Assembly (NCBI GenBank): GCA_030268105.1 | Contig: BSDZ01000010.1 | Span: forward strand, 4,440,001-4,504,000 | Reading direction: 5' to 3' | DNA from: Volvox africanus | Lineage: Eukaryota; Chlorophyta; Chlorophyceae; Chlamydomonadales; Volvocaceae | Length of the DNA stretch: 64,000 nt | In this document: piece by piece, positions 21,089-31,781 of the stretch | How positions within the stretch are numbered: the first letter of the stretch is position 1 | Layout: every line of letters starts with the position of its first letter | Program-made: the position numbers and the translations under genes | Notes under the pieces: generated by a model | Told to the model about the DNA's origin: nothing | The model's input: the letters and a program-made list of their open reading frames with translations, nothing else | The model's database searches: none

Positions 21089-24000
21089 ATGGGAAAGGAT
21101 AGGTTATCAGACCCATTAGGTCTGAGCAATTATGCTACGTGGTCGTTCAGGTTCCAATCTATGATGCAAGAGAACAACCTGGATAGATGGCTGAGAGACG
21201 AACCAATGACCGCGTCAAACAAGGTCAGAAACATCCTTGTCAAAAATGTCCAAGATCATCACTTGGCAATTATCAGAGCAGCGCCCAACGCCAAGGGAGC
21301 ATGGGAGAGGCTCGCGGCTGTTTTTGCGGCAAGCAGCGACGCAAGAAAATCTCAGCTTGTTGCTGAACTGTCAGCCCTTAAAATGGCACAAAATGAAGCC
21401 CTAATCTTATATCTGGCTCGCGTCCGCAATCTATATACGGACTTGGTGGAAGTGGGACACCCCGTTACCGAACGGGAAGTTACCTACAATCTACTGGTGG
21501 GACTACCGAAGAAATTCTCGGTTATTGTTACCACGCTGACAGTCAATGGCCAATACAATTTGGATACCGTGGGCGCTCAACTATTGGCTTTTGAGAAACG
21601 AGTCGATGCAGAGGGTGATTCCGTTGCTTTCAGTGCAACAAGCCAAAGAGACAATTGGAGCACCGGACAATATCACAGCGAGACTAGCCGCAATCGCAAT
21701 GATACAATTGAACGCGACTATGGAGATAATTCGGTCGCATTTACCGGCACAAGTCGAGGAGGCACATGGAGCGCTGCCAACAACGGCCACGACGGATGGA
21801 ACCATCGCGGCAACACATTTGATCGAGGATACAGGAATATGCCAATCATCAATCAATGCGATGCATGGAGTTATGGAAGAGATGGCCGCAACGGAGTAAG
21901 CCAACATGAACACAGATCTGGTTATGGCTACGGCGGGACAGTGCAATGCCAACTATGCGGAAATTATGGACATACCGCGCGACAATGCCGCACCCCACGC
22001 ATACCACAACCTCCAGGCCAAATAAGACGCGACAGGCAAGATGGCAACTACAACCGCCAGGGCAACAGGAGCCACAACACCGTCGACGCCACAGCGTTAT
22101 CCAGGCCAACAAGTCATCAGGAGAGTGGAGGGCGACGATCCAATCAACCAGAGAACTGCGCTTTCGTGGGATCCCAATACGACAAATTACAAGGGTGGTA
22201 CGTGGACTCCGGCGCATCTCACCACATCACGTACGACGAACGGGAGCTAACCAACGTGGTTGGAATAAGCCGACGGGAACGTTTTGACATCATGAGCATG
22301 GGTGGGGAAACCATTCAACCTATCGCAGTAGGCACCCTCATACTGGTGTCCACACTCTACCCCGACACCAAAATCACCATCAACAACGTATACGTGGTGC
22401 CACACAGCTGCGTCAAAGTCCTGTCCGTCTCGTCTATCAACGACAAATCCGATGAAGGGGAAATCATGTTCACCAAGCATATGGTCTACGTGAAGCGTTA
22501 TGGAGACATCGTCATTGCAGGCCGACGAGAAGGTAACTTATACAGGTTGGAGTGCGACGTCGATCAACCTAACGACGCACATTTCAGCTTTGCCGGTGCT
22601 GCCCACGCTAAGCTGTCAAGCCAAAGCGAAGGCCTGTGGCACCGACGCTTGGGGCACATCGGACTCGGAGGTCTGCAGAAGCTAATCAGGCACGGAATGG
22701 TGATAGGCGTCAACGATGTACCACAACAGAAGGTCAACCCTGCCAAGTGCGAGACTTGTGTTTTATCACGGCAAACGCGCGGAACCCACAAATCCACGGG
22801 GCACAAATCTGATAGACCAATGGAGCTCATTCATGTGGACGTCTGCGGCCCCATGCCGGACAACACCCCAAATGGGTCACGGTACATGACTGTGCTGTTG
22901 GATGACTGCACAAAATTTTCAGCAGTTGCATTCACCAACACCAAGGAGGCGGTTAAGGACAAGCTGGTAACGATGATAAATCAGCTGGAGAACATGTGTG
23001 GACATAAGACGTGGGAGATGCGATCCGACAGAGGAGGAGAATTCATCAATTCCCAACTACAAGCCTTCTTTGCTTCCAGAGGGATCAGGCATGGGCCAAC
23101 TGTTGGATACACCCCTGAACAAAATGGCGCTGCAGAGCGGTTAAACCGGACCCTGCTGGAAAAGATGCGCGCCCTATTGCTTGAATCCAAACTCCCTCAA
23201 AAAATGTGGGCTGAGGCGGCAGCCACAGCCAACTACCTACGCAATATATCCCCAGCAGATGGCATTTCCCGTACCCCGTACGAGCTCTTCACTGGAAAGG
23301 TTCCAGAGGTCGATCACTTGCGCGTTTTTGGCTGCACGGCTTATGTCCACGTGCCCAAGGCCAAGCGCAACAAACTGGATCCCGTGAGTCGACGAGGTAT
23401 AATGGTGGGATATGGCGATGGGGGCAGCTACCGGATATTATTCTCGGACGGGTCAGTATCAAGACACAGCGATGTCGTATTCGATGAACAACAGGCCACG
23501 CACGAACCATACAAACCCTCGGACGACAACCGTGACAATGCTGAAACTGACTCCGATTCCGACATGGATGACCCAGAGCCACGACCAAGAGCTGTCCCTA
23601 TGCCCACCAATGCACACAATGGTGATGGCCACGACCCGAATCTGCCTCAACCACCACCTCCCGTAACACGCACGGCGTCAAGCTATCCAAACACAGAGAG
23701 AACAGGAGCCGTCAACGATGGAGCGGGCCCATCAGGAAGCCAACCAAGGCAAGACCCAATACAACCTGAGGACACCGACGACTCCGACAGTGAAGACATG
23801 GCAACAGAAGAAGACATGGATGTGGACAACACGAGGTTAGCCAACCGCTACCCCATCCACGTGCGAAAGCGCCCATGTGAGTGGTGGCGCACTCAAAGAT
23901 CGGTGGCAGCGCGTATCAACATGGCCGCCAGAATACAAGAACCCAAATCTCACCATGATGCGATTAGAGGCCCTCACCGCATCAAGTGGCAACAAGCGAT

Positions 24001-25019
24001 GAACGACGAGATAATTGCCCACATGACCAACGGCACCTGGGAAATTGGCATCCCACCGCCTGGCACAAACATCCTGCCCTGCCGCTGGGTCTACAAACTC
24101 AAGACATGCCCTGATGGCTCAATCGACAGATACAAGGCGCGTCTGGTTGCGAAGGGCTTCGCACAACGCGAGGGGGTGGATTTTGGAGAACTGTTTGCAC
24201 CTACATCACGAGGCTCATCATTCCGGGCCATCCTAGCCATCGCCGCCGCCAGGGACTTCGACGTACACCAACTAGATGTCTCCACGGCCTTTTTGAACGG
24301 CGACCTCAAAGAGGAAATCTGGATGAAACCACCACCGGGATACGACCTGGCGACCCCAGGAGCTGCCTGCCGGCTACTCAAGTCGATATATGGCCTCCGC
24401 CAAGCATCCCGCTGCTGGTACGACAAACTATGCACCAAATTCGCTGAAATCGGACTCACCACATCCAAATCTGACCAAGCGATGTTCGTGAGAGCAAACA
24501 ACAGCAAAGGAGACGTGTTCGTGCTGGTCCACGTGGACGACATGTGCATTGCGGCTAAAGACCCCGAGCTGATCCGAAATCTCAAGGCAGAAATCAGCAA
24601 ACTATTCAAGGTAAGAGATCTTGGCCGCATTGAGGTATTTCTGGGCATGGAAGTTCGACGGCAACCCAATGGAGAGATCACGTTATCACAATCCAGCTAT
24701 GTGGAACGCATCCTACATAAGCATGGCATGAGCGAGGTTAAACCCAGAGCCATCCCCATAGCTGTGGGAGCAAAACTTCACCTGGACAAAGACACCGAGC
24801 TGTTGGAGGATCCGACGCCGTACAGAGCACTCATTGGTGAGCTCAACTACCTGGCAGTCAGCACGCGTCCAGACCTTGGCTTCGCCCTCAGCATGTTGTC
24901 ACGGTTCATGGCCAAGCCAACCAAACCCGCAATGGGCATGGCAAAGGGGGTCCTTCGCTACGTGGCGGGCACGCGCAACCTGGGCCTACAGTTCCGGCGG
25001 GAGAGCAAGGAGATCATCG
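21089..25019 (+). pseudogene. Copia-A Gag-Pol, N-terminal 1,310 residues, split by Copia-B
   Basis: Without the nested element the frame (21089-25019 joined to 29900-30360) is 1,463 codons and undisturbed. In order: Gag; CCHC knuckle CQLCGNYGHTARQC (~286-299); aspartic protease DSG (~372); GAG-pre-integrase LWHRRLGH (~516) with its Cys pair; integrase HVDVCG, RSDRGGEF and ERLNRT (~581-690); an acidic linker (~800-925); and reverse transcriptase RWVYKLK to VHVDDM (~999-1150). Compared with the minus-arm copy it lacks five residues (DEDIA, ~41), an in-frame 15-bp deletion. As it stands the frame runs seven codons into the nested LTR and stops. Confidence 0.92.
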
Positions 25020-25322
25020 TGTTAAGGAGATAAAGGAAGTATAAAGCTGCTATGAAGTATTACAGAGGTCAGAGGAGGTCAGATGTATAAGACACTAGAC
25101 GATTGCTAGCTGTTGGGTGACTATTGCAGAGTTTATGCACCCTTAAATACTATTATTGCCTGCTGTTAGCTATTCCAAGAGTTCCGCCCGGTTGTCCTCT
25201 CGGATGGCTCCACTTAACTCTAGGACAGTTCCAAGCTCCTTCTCTAGGACAGCTCCGAGCTCCTTCTCTAGGACAGTTCCAAGGTTGTGGCAACCAATGT
25301 TTGCACCGTCCAAGACTTAACA
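25020..25322 (-). repeat. Copia-B 3' LTR
   Basis: 303 bp; the sense strand reads TGTTAAGTCTTGG...CTCCTTAACA with the inverted ends TGTTAAG/CTTAACA. It holds three copies of a 24-bp repeat starting CTAGGACAG (at 25220, 25244 and 25268). Confidence 0.95.
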
Positions 25323-25344
25323 CGCCCCCTCGGTGCAAACCCCA

Positions 25345-28300
25345 CTAGACTACACCCATGGAGGCACGGCACCACTTGAACTTGGCTTCACCCAAGGCCT
25401 TCGTCATCACATCAGCCACCATCTTCTCCGTAGGGCAGTACCTAAGCTCAACCTCCCCACTTGCGACCCGCTCTCTGACTAGATGATGCATCACATCAAT
25501 ATGCTTGGACCGCTGGGACGTCATAGGGTTGTTGCTGATATTCATCGCCCCCTGGGAATCCACCTTAATAATCGAGGGGGAGGTGCCGATCTTCAGATCG
25601 TCAGACAGCTTTGACAGCCAAAGGGCTTCTCTCACCGCACTGGAAAGAGCTTGATACTCTGCCTCCACTGATGATGCTGCCACGGTACGCTGCAGCTGGC
25701 TGCTCCAACTTATCGCAGTACCGTTCACTCGGAAAACATAACCAGTTGTTGACCTGCGGGTAACTGTGTCTCCTGCCCAATCCGAATCACTGTAGCCATC
25801 CAGCTGCAGCCCTTGTCCGCCAGGAAACCGAAGACCCATCTCCCGAGTACCCGCCAGGTACCGCAGCACTCCCTTTGCCGCACTCATTGCAGCGCGGGTA
25901 GGCTTAGCCATGGACCGGGAAAGCACACTCAGGGCATAGGCCAGGTCGGGACGTGTACTCACTGCAAGGTAGTTGAGTTCTCCCACCAGAGCTCGGTAAG
26001 GCGTTGGGTCCTCCAGCAGTTTGCCTTCATCATCAGTCACTGGGGCAGCCCTTGTACCCATTGCCAGAGGAGTTGCCCGATCTTTGGCATCCAGCATGTT
26101 GTGCCGCTCCAGAATCTGCTCAATATAACGAGATTGACTCAACACAATATCGCCATCCTTCTCTCGACGAATATCCATGCCCAAAAATACTCGTGCCTCC
26201 CCTAGGTCCCGAATCTTGAAGCACTGACCAATCGCCTCTTTCACCTTCCGCACCAATTCTAAATCATCTGAGGCCACACACGTATCATCCACATGAACCA
26301 ATGCAACCACCACTCCCCTTTCATCAACCTTCAGAAACATAGCCGGATCTGATTTAGACGGGAACAGCCCAATCTCGGCAAACTTCTCACACAACTTATC
26401 ATACCAGCACCGTGGGGCCTGCTTTAGACCATAGATGGACTTATGCAGGTGACAGGCCAGGCCTGGAGTTTCCGACTCGTACCCCGGTGGCTGCTCCATC
26501 CAAAGATCCTCCTTCAGTTCTCCATTCAAGAACGCAGTCGTCACATCTAGCTGGTGAATGGGCATTTTTCTAGCCGCTGCAACCGCTAAAAGGACTCGAA
26601 AAGATGAGCTACGGGACGTAGGCGCAAAGAGCTCACCATAATCCACCCCCTCGCGCTGTACAAACCCTTTTGCGACCAAGCGCGCTTTAAACCGCTCAAC
26701 ACTACCATCTGGATTGTGTTTCACCTTATACACCAAGCGACATGGAATAAGCTTCGTGCCTGGCGGGGGTGTTTCTAAGGTCCAGGTTCCATTTGCCAAC
26801 TGAGAGTTAATTTCGTCATCCATAGCCCTTTTCCACTCGCTGGCCTGCGCCCCAGACACCGCTTCAGCATAAGTGTTGGGCTCAGACACTTTGGTTGCGG
26901 CAGCCACATGGACCCGGCCGGCAACAGACCTAGGGTCCTCCATGCGCCACCACTCGGACGGCCGTTTTCGATCACGGACAGGGTACCTAGACTCAAAATT
27001 GTTACTCGCACCGGCAGCACCCACAGAGGGGCCAGCACCGGACGAACTCCCCGAGGGACCTGCGCCGGAAGCATCACCACCCCCTGTTGGTCCACCGCTG
27101 TTATCCCCTGAACCTCCTGCACCAGTAGAGGATCCGCCACCTTGGGTGTGAGGGGCCGGTTCCCACTCATCATTATCATCATCATCATCACTATCACTAT
27201 CAGAATCAGGCGTACTGTCTACGGGGTTGCGCCACCTTACGGACTTCTTTGCACGACTAGCTTGCTGTGCTTTCTCACCGACATTCCGCTCATCAAAGGT
27301 GACATCAGAGTGCACCGACACTACATTGTCTGAAAAAAGGATACGGTACTGGCCTGCATCGCCGTACCCAACCAGAACACCCTTGCGACTTACCGGATCT
27401 AATTTATTGCGCTTCTCCTTGGGGATATGGACATATGCCGTACATCCAAACACACGCAGATGACTCACATCAGGATGTTCCCCTGAGAAAGCTTCATACG
27501 GGGTGCAGGGCCGACCGGACACAGGTGAAATATTCCGAAGGTAATTCGCCGTAGAGACAGCCTCAGCCCACATGCATTGGGGAAGTTGAGACTCAGCCAA
27601 TAGAGCACGCATCTTCTCTAACAGAGTCCTATTCAAGCGCTCAGCAGCTCCATTCTGCTCGGGGGCATACCCCACCGTAGGCCCATGCCGAATCCCTTTC
27701 GTACGGAAAAACTCCTGCAGGGAACTGTTAATGAACTCACCCCCTTGATCAGACCGTACCTCCTTGACCCGAAAACCACTGTACGTCTCCAGCTGATTCA
27801 CCATAGTCATCACCTTGTCCTTCACCGCTTCCTTGGTAGGTGTAAAGGCTACAGCCGAAAAACCAGTATAGTCATCCAACAAGACAGTTAGGTAGAGGGA
27901 ACCCGTTGGTGTTCGCTCAGGCATCGGACCACAAACATCAAGATGAATAAGAGCTAGTGGTCGATCCACCTTATGCCCAGTTGATGGGAAGGGCCCTCGG
28001 CGCTGCCGTGACATCACACATGGCTCGCACACACCCGCATCTCCGGCTCTGTTCACCTGCTCCTTTGCAAAACGCACCCCTGACACCATGCCTTCACCCA
28101 CCAACCTCTCAAGATTACCTAGGCCAAGGTGTCCATACCGGCGGTGCCACAAGTCCATTGATTCAGATGCAGACTTCCCATGAGCCACTCCACCAAAAGG
28201 CTGGGTGTATCTCAACCTGGAAGCAGACCTGGGAATCGAAAAACATGATAGGGCATACAGGTCGCCCAAGCGCTGGCCCGTCAGAATCTTCTCACCACCC

Positions 28301-29547
28301 TTGCGCATAGTGACTTGGCCATCCTCAAAGCAAACTGACCCACCCTGCTTATCCAGGGCAGCAACTGACAGCACATTTGCAAAGCTGTCAGGAACAAGAT
28401 ACACCTCTTCCACCGTCACCCGTGCATGCATATTGACCCCGGGGATAAGCCTCAGAGTCCCTACCGCTGTGGGCCTGATGATCCCCCCGTTCACACTCAG
28501 GATCTCAAACTTTTCTGACTCCGCCAGCTCGCGGACGTCCACTATCTGATCTGCATCATATGTCAGATGATGAGATGCACCAGAATCCAGGTACCAACCT
28601 TTCAGGCGGTCAGACCCAGATGCCACAAAGGCAAAGTTCCTCGGGCTAGCATTGCCCCTGTCGCCGGCACCGTCCACATGGTCGTGCCGGCCATAACCTC
28701 GGCGGTCGCTCCCCAAGCTGGGCCCGCCCGCGGCCTCTCCATGGCCGCCCATTCTTGTGCGCTCCAGGCCGCCTGACCCATAACCGGGTCCTCTAGGCGC
28801 CGAGCTCCATGAGCCAGACCTCTGAGCCATCCTGGGGGCAGTGCACCCCCTCTCCAGATGCCCGGGCTTTCCACAGTTCCAGCACTGCAGTGGCTCCCGT
28901 GATCCGCCGCGGACGTGGCTTCCTCCACGTCGGGGCGCACTTCCTGTGGCTGAGCTTCCCCTACCCGCACTGACAAAAGCAGACGAGCTGGTAGAGCCTT
29001 CATGCATGCTCCCTACCCTAGCTTCGAACGCCAGCAGTTGTGCGGTTGCACTAGACAGCGTAAGCTCACCAGACTGTGTCGTCAAAATCGACACTATCAC
29101 CTCATACTTCTGAGGTAGACCCGTCAGCATTGCATACGTCATGTCTTGTTCACTGGTGGCCTGGCCCACCTTCAGCAGATCTGTGTGTAGCTCCCGCACT
29201 CTTGCAAGGTACACCGGCAGGGCCTCTCCCTTTTTCATCGCCAGCTTAGTATACTCCTGACGCAGCTGAGATCTGCGGGCATGGTTGTTGGCGGCAAAAA
29301 TCGCAGCAAGGCCATCCCACGCCATTTTGGCGTTCGGCGATGCCTTGATGACCGGCAGATGGCAGTCCTTCACATTCTTCACCAGCAGAGTCTTCACTCG
29401 CTCCGATGCAGCGACCTCTTCATCTGTAACCGGCTCAGTCAACAGCGCCCTGTTCAAGTTATGCTCAGCACACAAGTTCTCAAACCGATAGGCCCATGTA
29501 GAGTAGTTGTTGAGATCGAGGGGTTCAGCCAACTTGTCCTTGCCCAT
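25345..29547 (-). CDS. Copia-B Gag-Pol polyprotein
   Basis: A 1,400-aa single frame, the full length for Copia. It starts at the ATG at 29547, 30 nt inside the leader. Gag with zinc knuckle CWNCGKPGHLERGC (~219-232); protease LDSGASHH (~317); pre-integrase LWHRRYGH (~464) and C-x2-C; integrase HLDVCG, RSDQGGEF and ERLNRT (~535-645); an Asp/Ser-rich linker encoded by a CAT/ATC-rich stretch (27165-27205) and a Gly-rich linker; reverse transcriptase with VHVDDT; RNase H with DSDWAGD. One oddity: the conserved CRWVYK at the start of RT is CRLVYK here, while the deleted copies keep Trp, so activity may be reduced. It makes virus-like particles and integrates cDNA (family knowledge). Confidence 0.96.
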   Translation of the reverse strand: MGKDKLAEPLDLNNYSTWAYRFENLCAEHNLNRALLTEPVTDEEVAASERVKTLLVKNVKDCHLPVIKASPNAKMAWDGLAAIFAANNHARRSQLRQEYTKLAMKKGEALPVYLARVRELHTDLLKVGQATSEQDMTYAMLTGLPQKYEVIVSILTTQSGELTLSSATAQLLAFEARVGSMHEGSTSSSAFVSAGRGSSATGSAPRRGGSHVRGGSREPLQCWNCGKPGHLERGCTAPRMAQRSGSWSSAPRGPGYGSGGLERTRMGGHGEAAGGPSLGSDRRGYGRHDHVDGAGDRGNASPRNFAFVASGSDRLKGWYLDSGASHHLTYDADQIVDVRELAESEKFEILSVNGGIIRPTAVGTLRLIPGVNMHARVTVEEVYLVPDSFANVLSVAALDKQGGSVCFEDGQVTMRKGGEKILTGQRLGDLYALSCFSIPRSASRLRYTQPFGGVAHGKSASESMDLWHRRYGHLGLGNLERLVGEGMVSGVRFAKEQVNRAGDAGVCEPCVMSRQRRGPFPSTGHKVDRPLALIHLDVCGPMPERTPTGSLYLTVLLDDYTGFSAVAFTPTKEAVKDKVMTMVNQLETYSGFRVKEVRSDQGGEFINSSLQEFFRTKGIRHGPTVGYAPEQNGAAERLNRTLLEKMRALLAESQLPQCMWAEAVSTANYLRNISPVSGRPCTPYEAFSGEHPDVSHLRVFGCTAYVHIPKEKRNKLDPVSRKGVLVGYGDAGQYRILFSDNVVSVHSDVTFDERNVGEKAQQASRAKKSVRWRNPVDSTPDSDSDSDDDDDNDEWEPAPHTQGGGSSTGAGGSGDNSGGPTGGGDASGAGPSGSSSGAGPSVGAAGASNNFESRYPVRDRKRPSEWWRMEDPRSVAGRVHVAAATKVSEPNTYAEAVSGAQASEWKRAMDDEINSQLANGTWTLETPPPGTKLIPCRLVYKVKHNPDGSVERFKARLVAKGFVQREGVDYGELFAPTSRSSSFRVLLAVAAARKMPIHQLDVTTAFLNGELKEDLWMEQPPGYESETPGLACHLHKSIYGLKQAPRCWYDKLCEKFAEIGLFPSKSDPAMFLKVDERGVVVALVHVDDTCVASDDLELVRKVKEAIGQCFKIRDLGEARVFLGMDIRREKDGDIVLSQSRYIEQILERHNMLDAKDRATPLAMGTRAAPVTDDEGKLLEDPTPYRALVGELNYLAVSTRPDLAYALSVLSRSMAKPTRAAMSAAKGVLRYLAGTREMGLRFPGGQGLQLDGYSDSDWAGDTVTRRSTTGYVFRVNGTAISWSSQLQRTVAASSVEAEYQALSSAVREALWLSKLSDDLKIGTSPSIIKVDSQGAMNISNNPMTSQRSKHIDVMHHLVRERVASGEVELRYCPTEKMVADVMTKALGEAKFKWCRASMGVV

Positions 29548-29577
29548 GTTGTTCTTGGTTCTCTCAGAGCGCCCAGT

Positions 29578-29591
29578 CGGGGCTCATAACC
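29578..29591 (-). promoter_or_regulatory. Copia-B primer binding site
   Basis: On the minus strand GGTTATGAGCCCCG follows the 5' LTR directly. It is identical to the Copia-A site although the LTRs and proteins of the two families differ widely, and it is complementary to the Met tRNA anticodon arm. Confidence 0.6.
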
Positions 29592-29894
29592 TGTTAAGGA
29601 GATAAAGGAAGTATAAAGCTGCTATGAAGTATTACAGAGGTCAGAGGAGGTCAGATGTATAAGACACTAGACGATTGCTAGCTGTTGGGTGACTATTGCA
29701 GAGTTTATGCACCCTTAAATACTATTATTGCCCGCTGTTAGCTATTCCAAGAGTTCCGCCCGGTTGTCCTCTCGGATGGCTCCACTTAACTCTAGGACAG
29801 TTCCAAGCTCCTTCTCTAGGACAGCTCCGAGCTCCTTCTCTAGGACAGTTCCAAGGTTGTGGCAACCAATGTTTGCACCGTCCAAGACTTAACA
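29592..29894 (-). repeat. Copia-B 5' LTR
   Basis: 303 bp, one difference from the 3' LTR. It is also the left edge of the first 10,465-bp tandem copy. Confidence 0.95.
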
Positions 29895-29899
29895 CATCG

Positions 29900-30360
29900 A
29901 TGGATATTGCGATTCGGACTGGGCAGGAGACACTAACTCAAGGCGATCCACGACTGGGTACGTATTTCGCGTTAATGGTACCGCAATCAGCTGGAGCAGT
30001 CAGTTGCAGCGCATTGTGGCAGCGTCATCCGTGGAGGCTGAATACCAGGCCCTTTCCAGCGCAGTCAGGGAAGTCCTCTGGTTGAATAAGCTATGCGGGG
30101 ACCTTAATGTGGACTCCGACGGAATCAGAATCAACATAGACTCACAAGGGGCCTTAGACCTAGGCAACAACCCCATTACATCATCACGGTCTAAGCATAT
30201 TGATGTACAGCACCACATGATTCGCGAGAGAGTGATAGAGGGCGACGTGGCACTGGGGCATTGCCGCACGGAGGAGATGGTGGCGGACGCATTGACCAAA
30301 CCACTGCCAGAAGGAAAGTTCGTCTGGTGCCGCCGTGAAATGGGACTAGACGATACCTGA
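29900..30360 (+). pseudogene. Copia-A RNase H and C-terminus, separated from its N-terminal part
   Basis: Continues the frame broken at 25019, with DSDWAGD, VEAEY and SKHIDVQHH, to TGA at 30358-30360. It is cut from its start by 4.9 kb of Copia-B and cannot be made as part of the polyprotein. Confidence 0.9.
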
Positions 30361-30947
30361 CAAAGAAGCCATCGATCTGTTGGTAGAAACCAGCTCATAT
30401 AGGCCAATAAGGCGTGAGCCCGGGTGGCTGGCTGTAGTTAAGCTGTTTTTGATAGTGAGGTCATTATTTCTTTTGACAATAACGTTCATAAGCGAAGGAT
30501 TACTTATTCTTGTTGTGGCATCTAACAGCACCAGTCCAGCATCGTCTCAATTGCCTTATCGTAGAGGTTTATTTCAGTGATACTTAGTAACTTGACGCTA
30601 CTATCTTTGAGGAAGTGTGATATTGGAGTGCCCTATTCGACCATGACGTGCATCCCGAGGGGGTGTGTTGTGATTATGCGGGATTTCACGTCATCATAAT
30701 ACCGTCTGATAACAGTTGTGCAATAGCTCTTACTTAGGTGCGAGTAACCGCGATGTAAGTTAGGTATCGCGACGAGTGCCGTACAGTTATTATCGCGAGT
30801 ATATTGTTTGTGCGCACTCTGCGCTAATTAGTCTTGCGCGTTACTAACGTTGATAATATAATTATTTATGCCAAATATACACGGTTCTTGCGTCAATACA
30901 TTGTAATCTATCCACGTTTCGCATCGGTTGCTCCTATCTTCATAAGA
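30361..30947 (+). repeat. Copia-A 3' untranslated region and 3' LTR (+ arm)
   Basis: The untranslated region 30361-30665 ends in the polypurine tract CGAGGGGG; the LTR is 30666-30947. The stretch GGCTGGCTG at ~30426-30434 is the site where, in the minus arm, Copia-B inserted. Confidence 0.85.
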
Positions 30948-31014
30948 ACACCTCACCTCATCATGTTCACCGCCACGGACCAACTGCAGGTACTTCCTTT
31001 GCACCGAGGGGGCG
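30948..31014 (+). other. Short segment of unknown origin ending in a Copia-B polypurine tract
   Basis: About 48 bp match nothing else in the window (CACCTCACC...CTGCAGG). They are followed by TTTGCACCGAGGGGGCG, which equals the Copia-B sequence just upstream of its 3' LTR. It marks a rearrangement joint after the Copia-A LTR. Confidence 0.5.
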
Positions 31015-31317
31015 TGTTAAGTCTTGGACGGTGCAAACATTGGTTGCCACAACCTTGGAACTGTCCTAGAGAAGGAGCTCGGAGCTGTCCTAGAGAAGGA
31101 GCTTGGAACTGTCCTAGAGTTAAGTGGAGCCATCCGAGAGGACAACCGGGCGGAACTCTTGGAATAGCTAACAGCAGGCAATAATAGTATTTAAGGGTGC
31201 ATAAACTCTGCAATAGTCACCCAACAGCTAGCAATCGTCTAGTGTCTTATACATCTGACCTCCTCTGACCTCTGTAATACTTCATAGCAGCTTTATACTT
31301 CCTTTATCTCCTTAACA
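31015..31317 (+). repeat. Copia-B LTR in + orientation
   Basis: A 303-bp LTR opposite in orientation to the other Copia-B copies. On its right GGCTG plus ~27 bp of Copia-A 3' untranslated region (31318-31349) follow. Together with the preceding tract it is the reverse complement of 35919-36272, that is, an inverted copy of the left border of the deleted Copia-B. Confidence 0.85.
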
Positions 31318-31352
31318 GGCTGTAGTTAAGCTGTTTTTGATAGTGAGGTTTA

Positions 31353-31547
31353 TCGCTCCGATGCAGCGACCTCTTCATCTGTAACCGGCTCAGTCAACAG
31401 CGCCCTGTTCAAGTTATGCTCAGCACACAAGTTCTCAAACCGATAGGCCCATGTAGAGTAGTTGTTGAGACCGAGGGGTTCAGCCAACTTGGCAAGGGCC
31501 CATGTTGTTCTTGGTTCTCTCAGAGCGCCCAGGCGGGGCTCATAACC
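31353..31547 (-). pseudogene. Copia-B 5' fragment (leader and Gag start)
   Basis: Matches 29392-29591: primer site, leader and the first ~50 Gag codons. Just after the start codon, GGCAAGG appears as CCTTGCC, a tiny local inversion that changes residues 3-6. The fragment is truncated at 31353 by the Copia-A untranslated-region piece. Confidence 0.75.
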
Positions 31548-31781
31548 TGTTGAAGTCAGCAGAGCGCCCGGCCCCTTGTGGGCCGTATTACTTGCTCTGT
31601 CATTCTTTCGTATATGAGTGTTGCTCACATTCCAACACCCCCCCGTGAGCGACACTCCGTCGAGCTTCACGGTCTCCCGATAGCTACCTCATCCCGGCCT
31701 CCCTGCCCTGGTCAACAGACAGTGGGATCCGAACCGGCGACCTCTCGGCCATCCGCGCACGTGCGCTCGGGGCTCATAACC
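31548..31781 (-). mobile_element. Miniature LTR element: 90-bp LTR plus 144-bp internal region, 5' LTR missing
   Basis: The 90-bp LTR (31548-31637; sense TGTTGGAATG...CTTCAACA) recurs as a solo LTR at 53645-53734. On the minus strand it is preceded by a G7 polypurine tract (31638-31644) and a 144-bp non-coding interior. That interior starts with the primer site GGTTATGAGCCCC (31769-31781) and carries tRNA-promoter-like words TGGCCGAGAGG and GGTTCGGATCC. No protein is encoded, so it would depend on other elements, like plant TRIMs. Its 5' LTR is replaced by a Copia-B LTR. Confidence 0.6.

Larger units (their letters stand above)
25020..29894 (-). mobile_element. Copia-B element, intact and young, nested in Copia-A
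   Basis: A 4,875-bp Copia element on the minus strand with 303-bp LTRs at 25020-25322 and 29592-29894. The LTRs differ at one base (CCTGCTG against CCCGCTG). The 5-bp duplication CATCG (25015-25019 and 29895-29899) flanks it, and joining the flanks restores the Copia-A RNase H frame. The full-length open frame and near-identical LTRs indicate recent movement. Confidence 0.97.
20635..30947 (+). mobile_element. Copia-A element, + arm, carrying a nested Copia-B
   Basis: Both LTRs are present (20635-20916 and 30666-30947, 282 bp each, about five differences). The left flank AGACT (20630-20634) is unit sequence. The right flank (30948 on) is neither AGACT nor unit sequence, so the 3' border was rearranged after insertion. 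The copy at 35433-55854 keeps both flanks. Copia-B occupies 25020-29894 inside this element. Confidence 0.9.

Noticed and set aside
24091..24681. 196-codon minus frame inside Copia-A RT (also in the other copies)
   Set aside because: Antisense shadow of the RT frame; Ser/Arg-rich composition.
26873..27151. Pro/Ala-rich + frame inside Copia-B
   Set aside because: Antisense to the Gly/Ser/Asp-rich linker of the polyprotein.
27165..27205. CAT/ATC microsatellite in Copia-B
   Set aside because: It is in frame and simply encodes the Asp/Ser-rich linker of the polyprotein; no separate feature is needed.
31680..31770. A tRNA gene in the miniature element
   Set aside because: A- and B-box-like words are only ~5 nt apart and no cloverleaf can be drawn, so it is at most a degenerate tRNA-derived piece.
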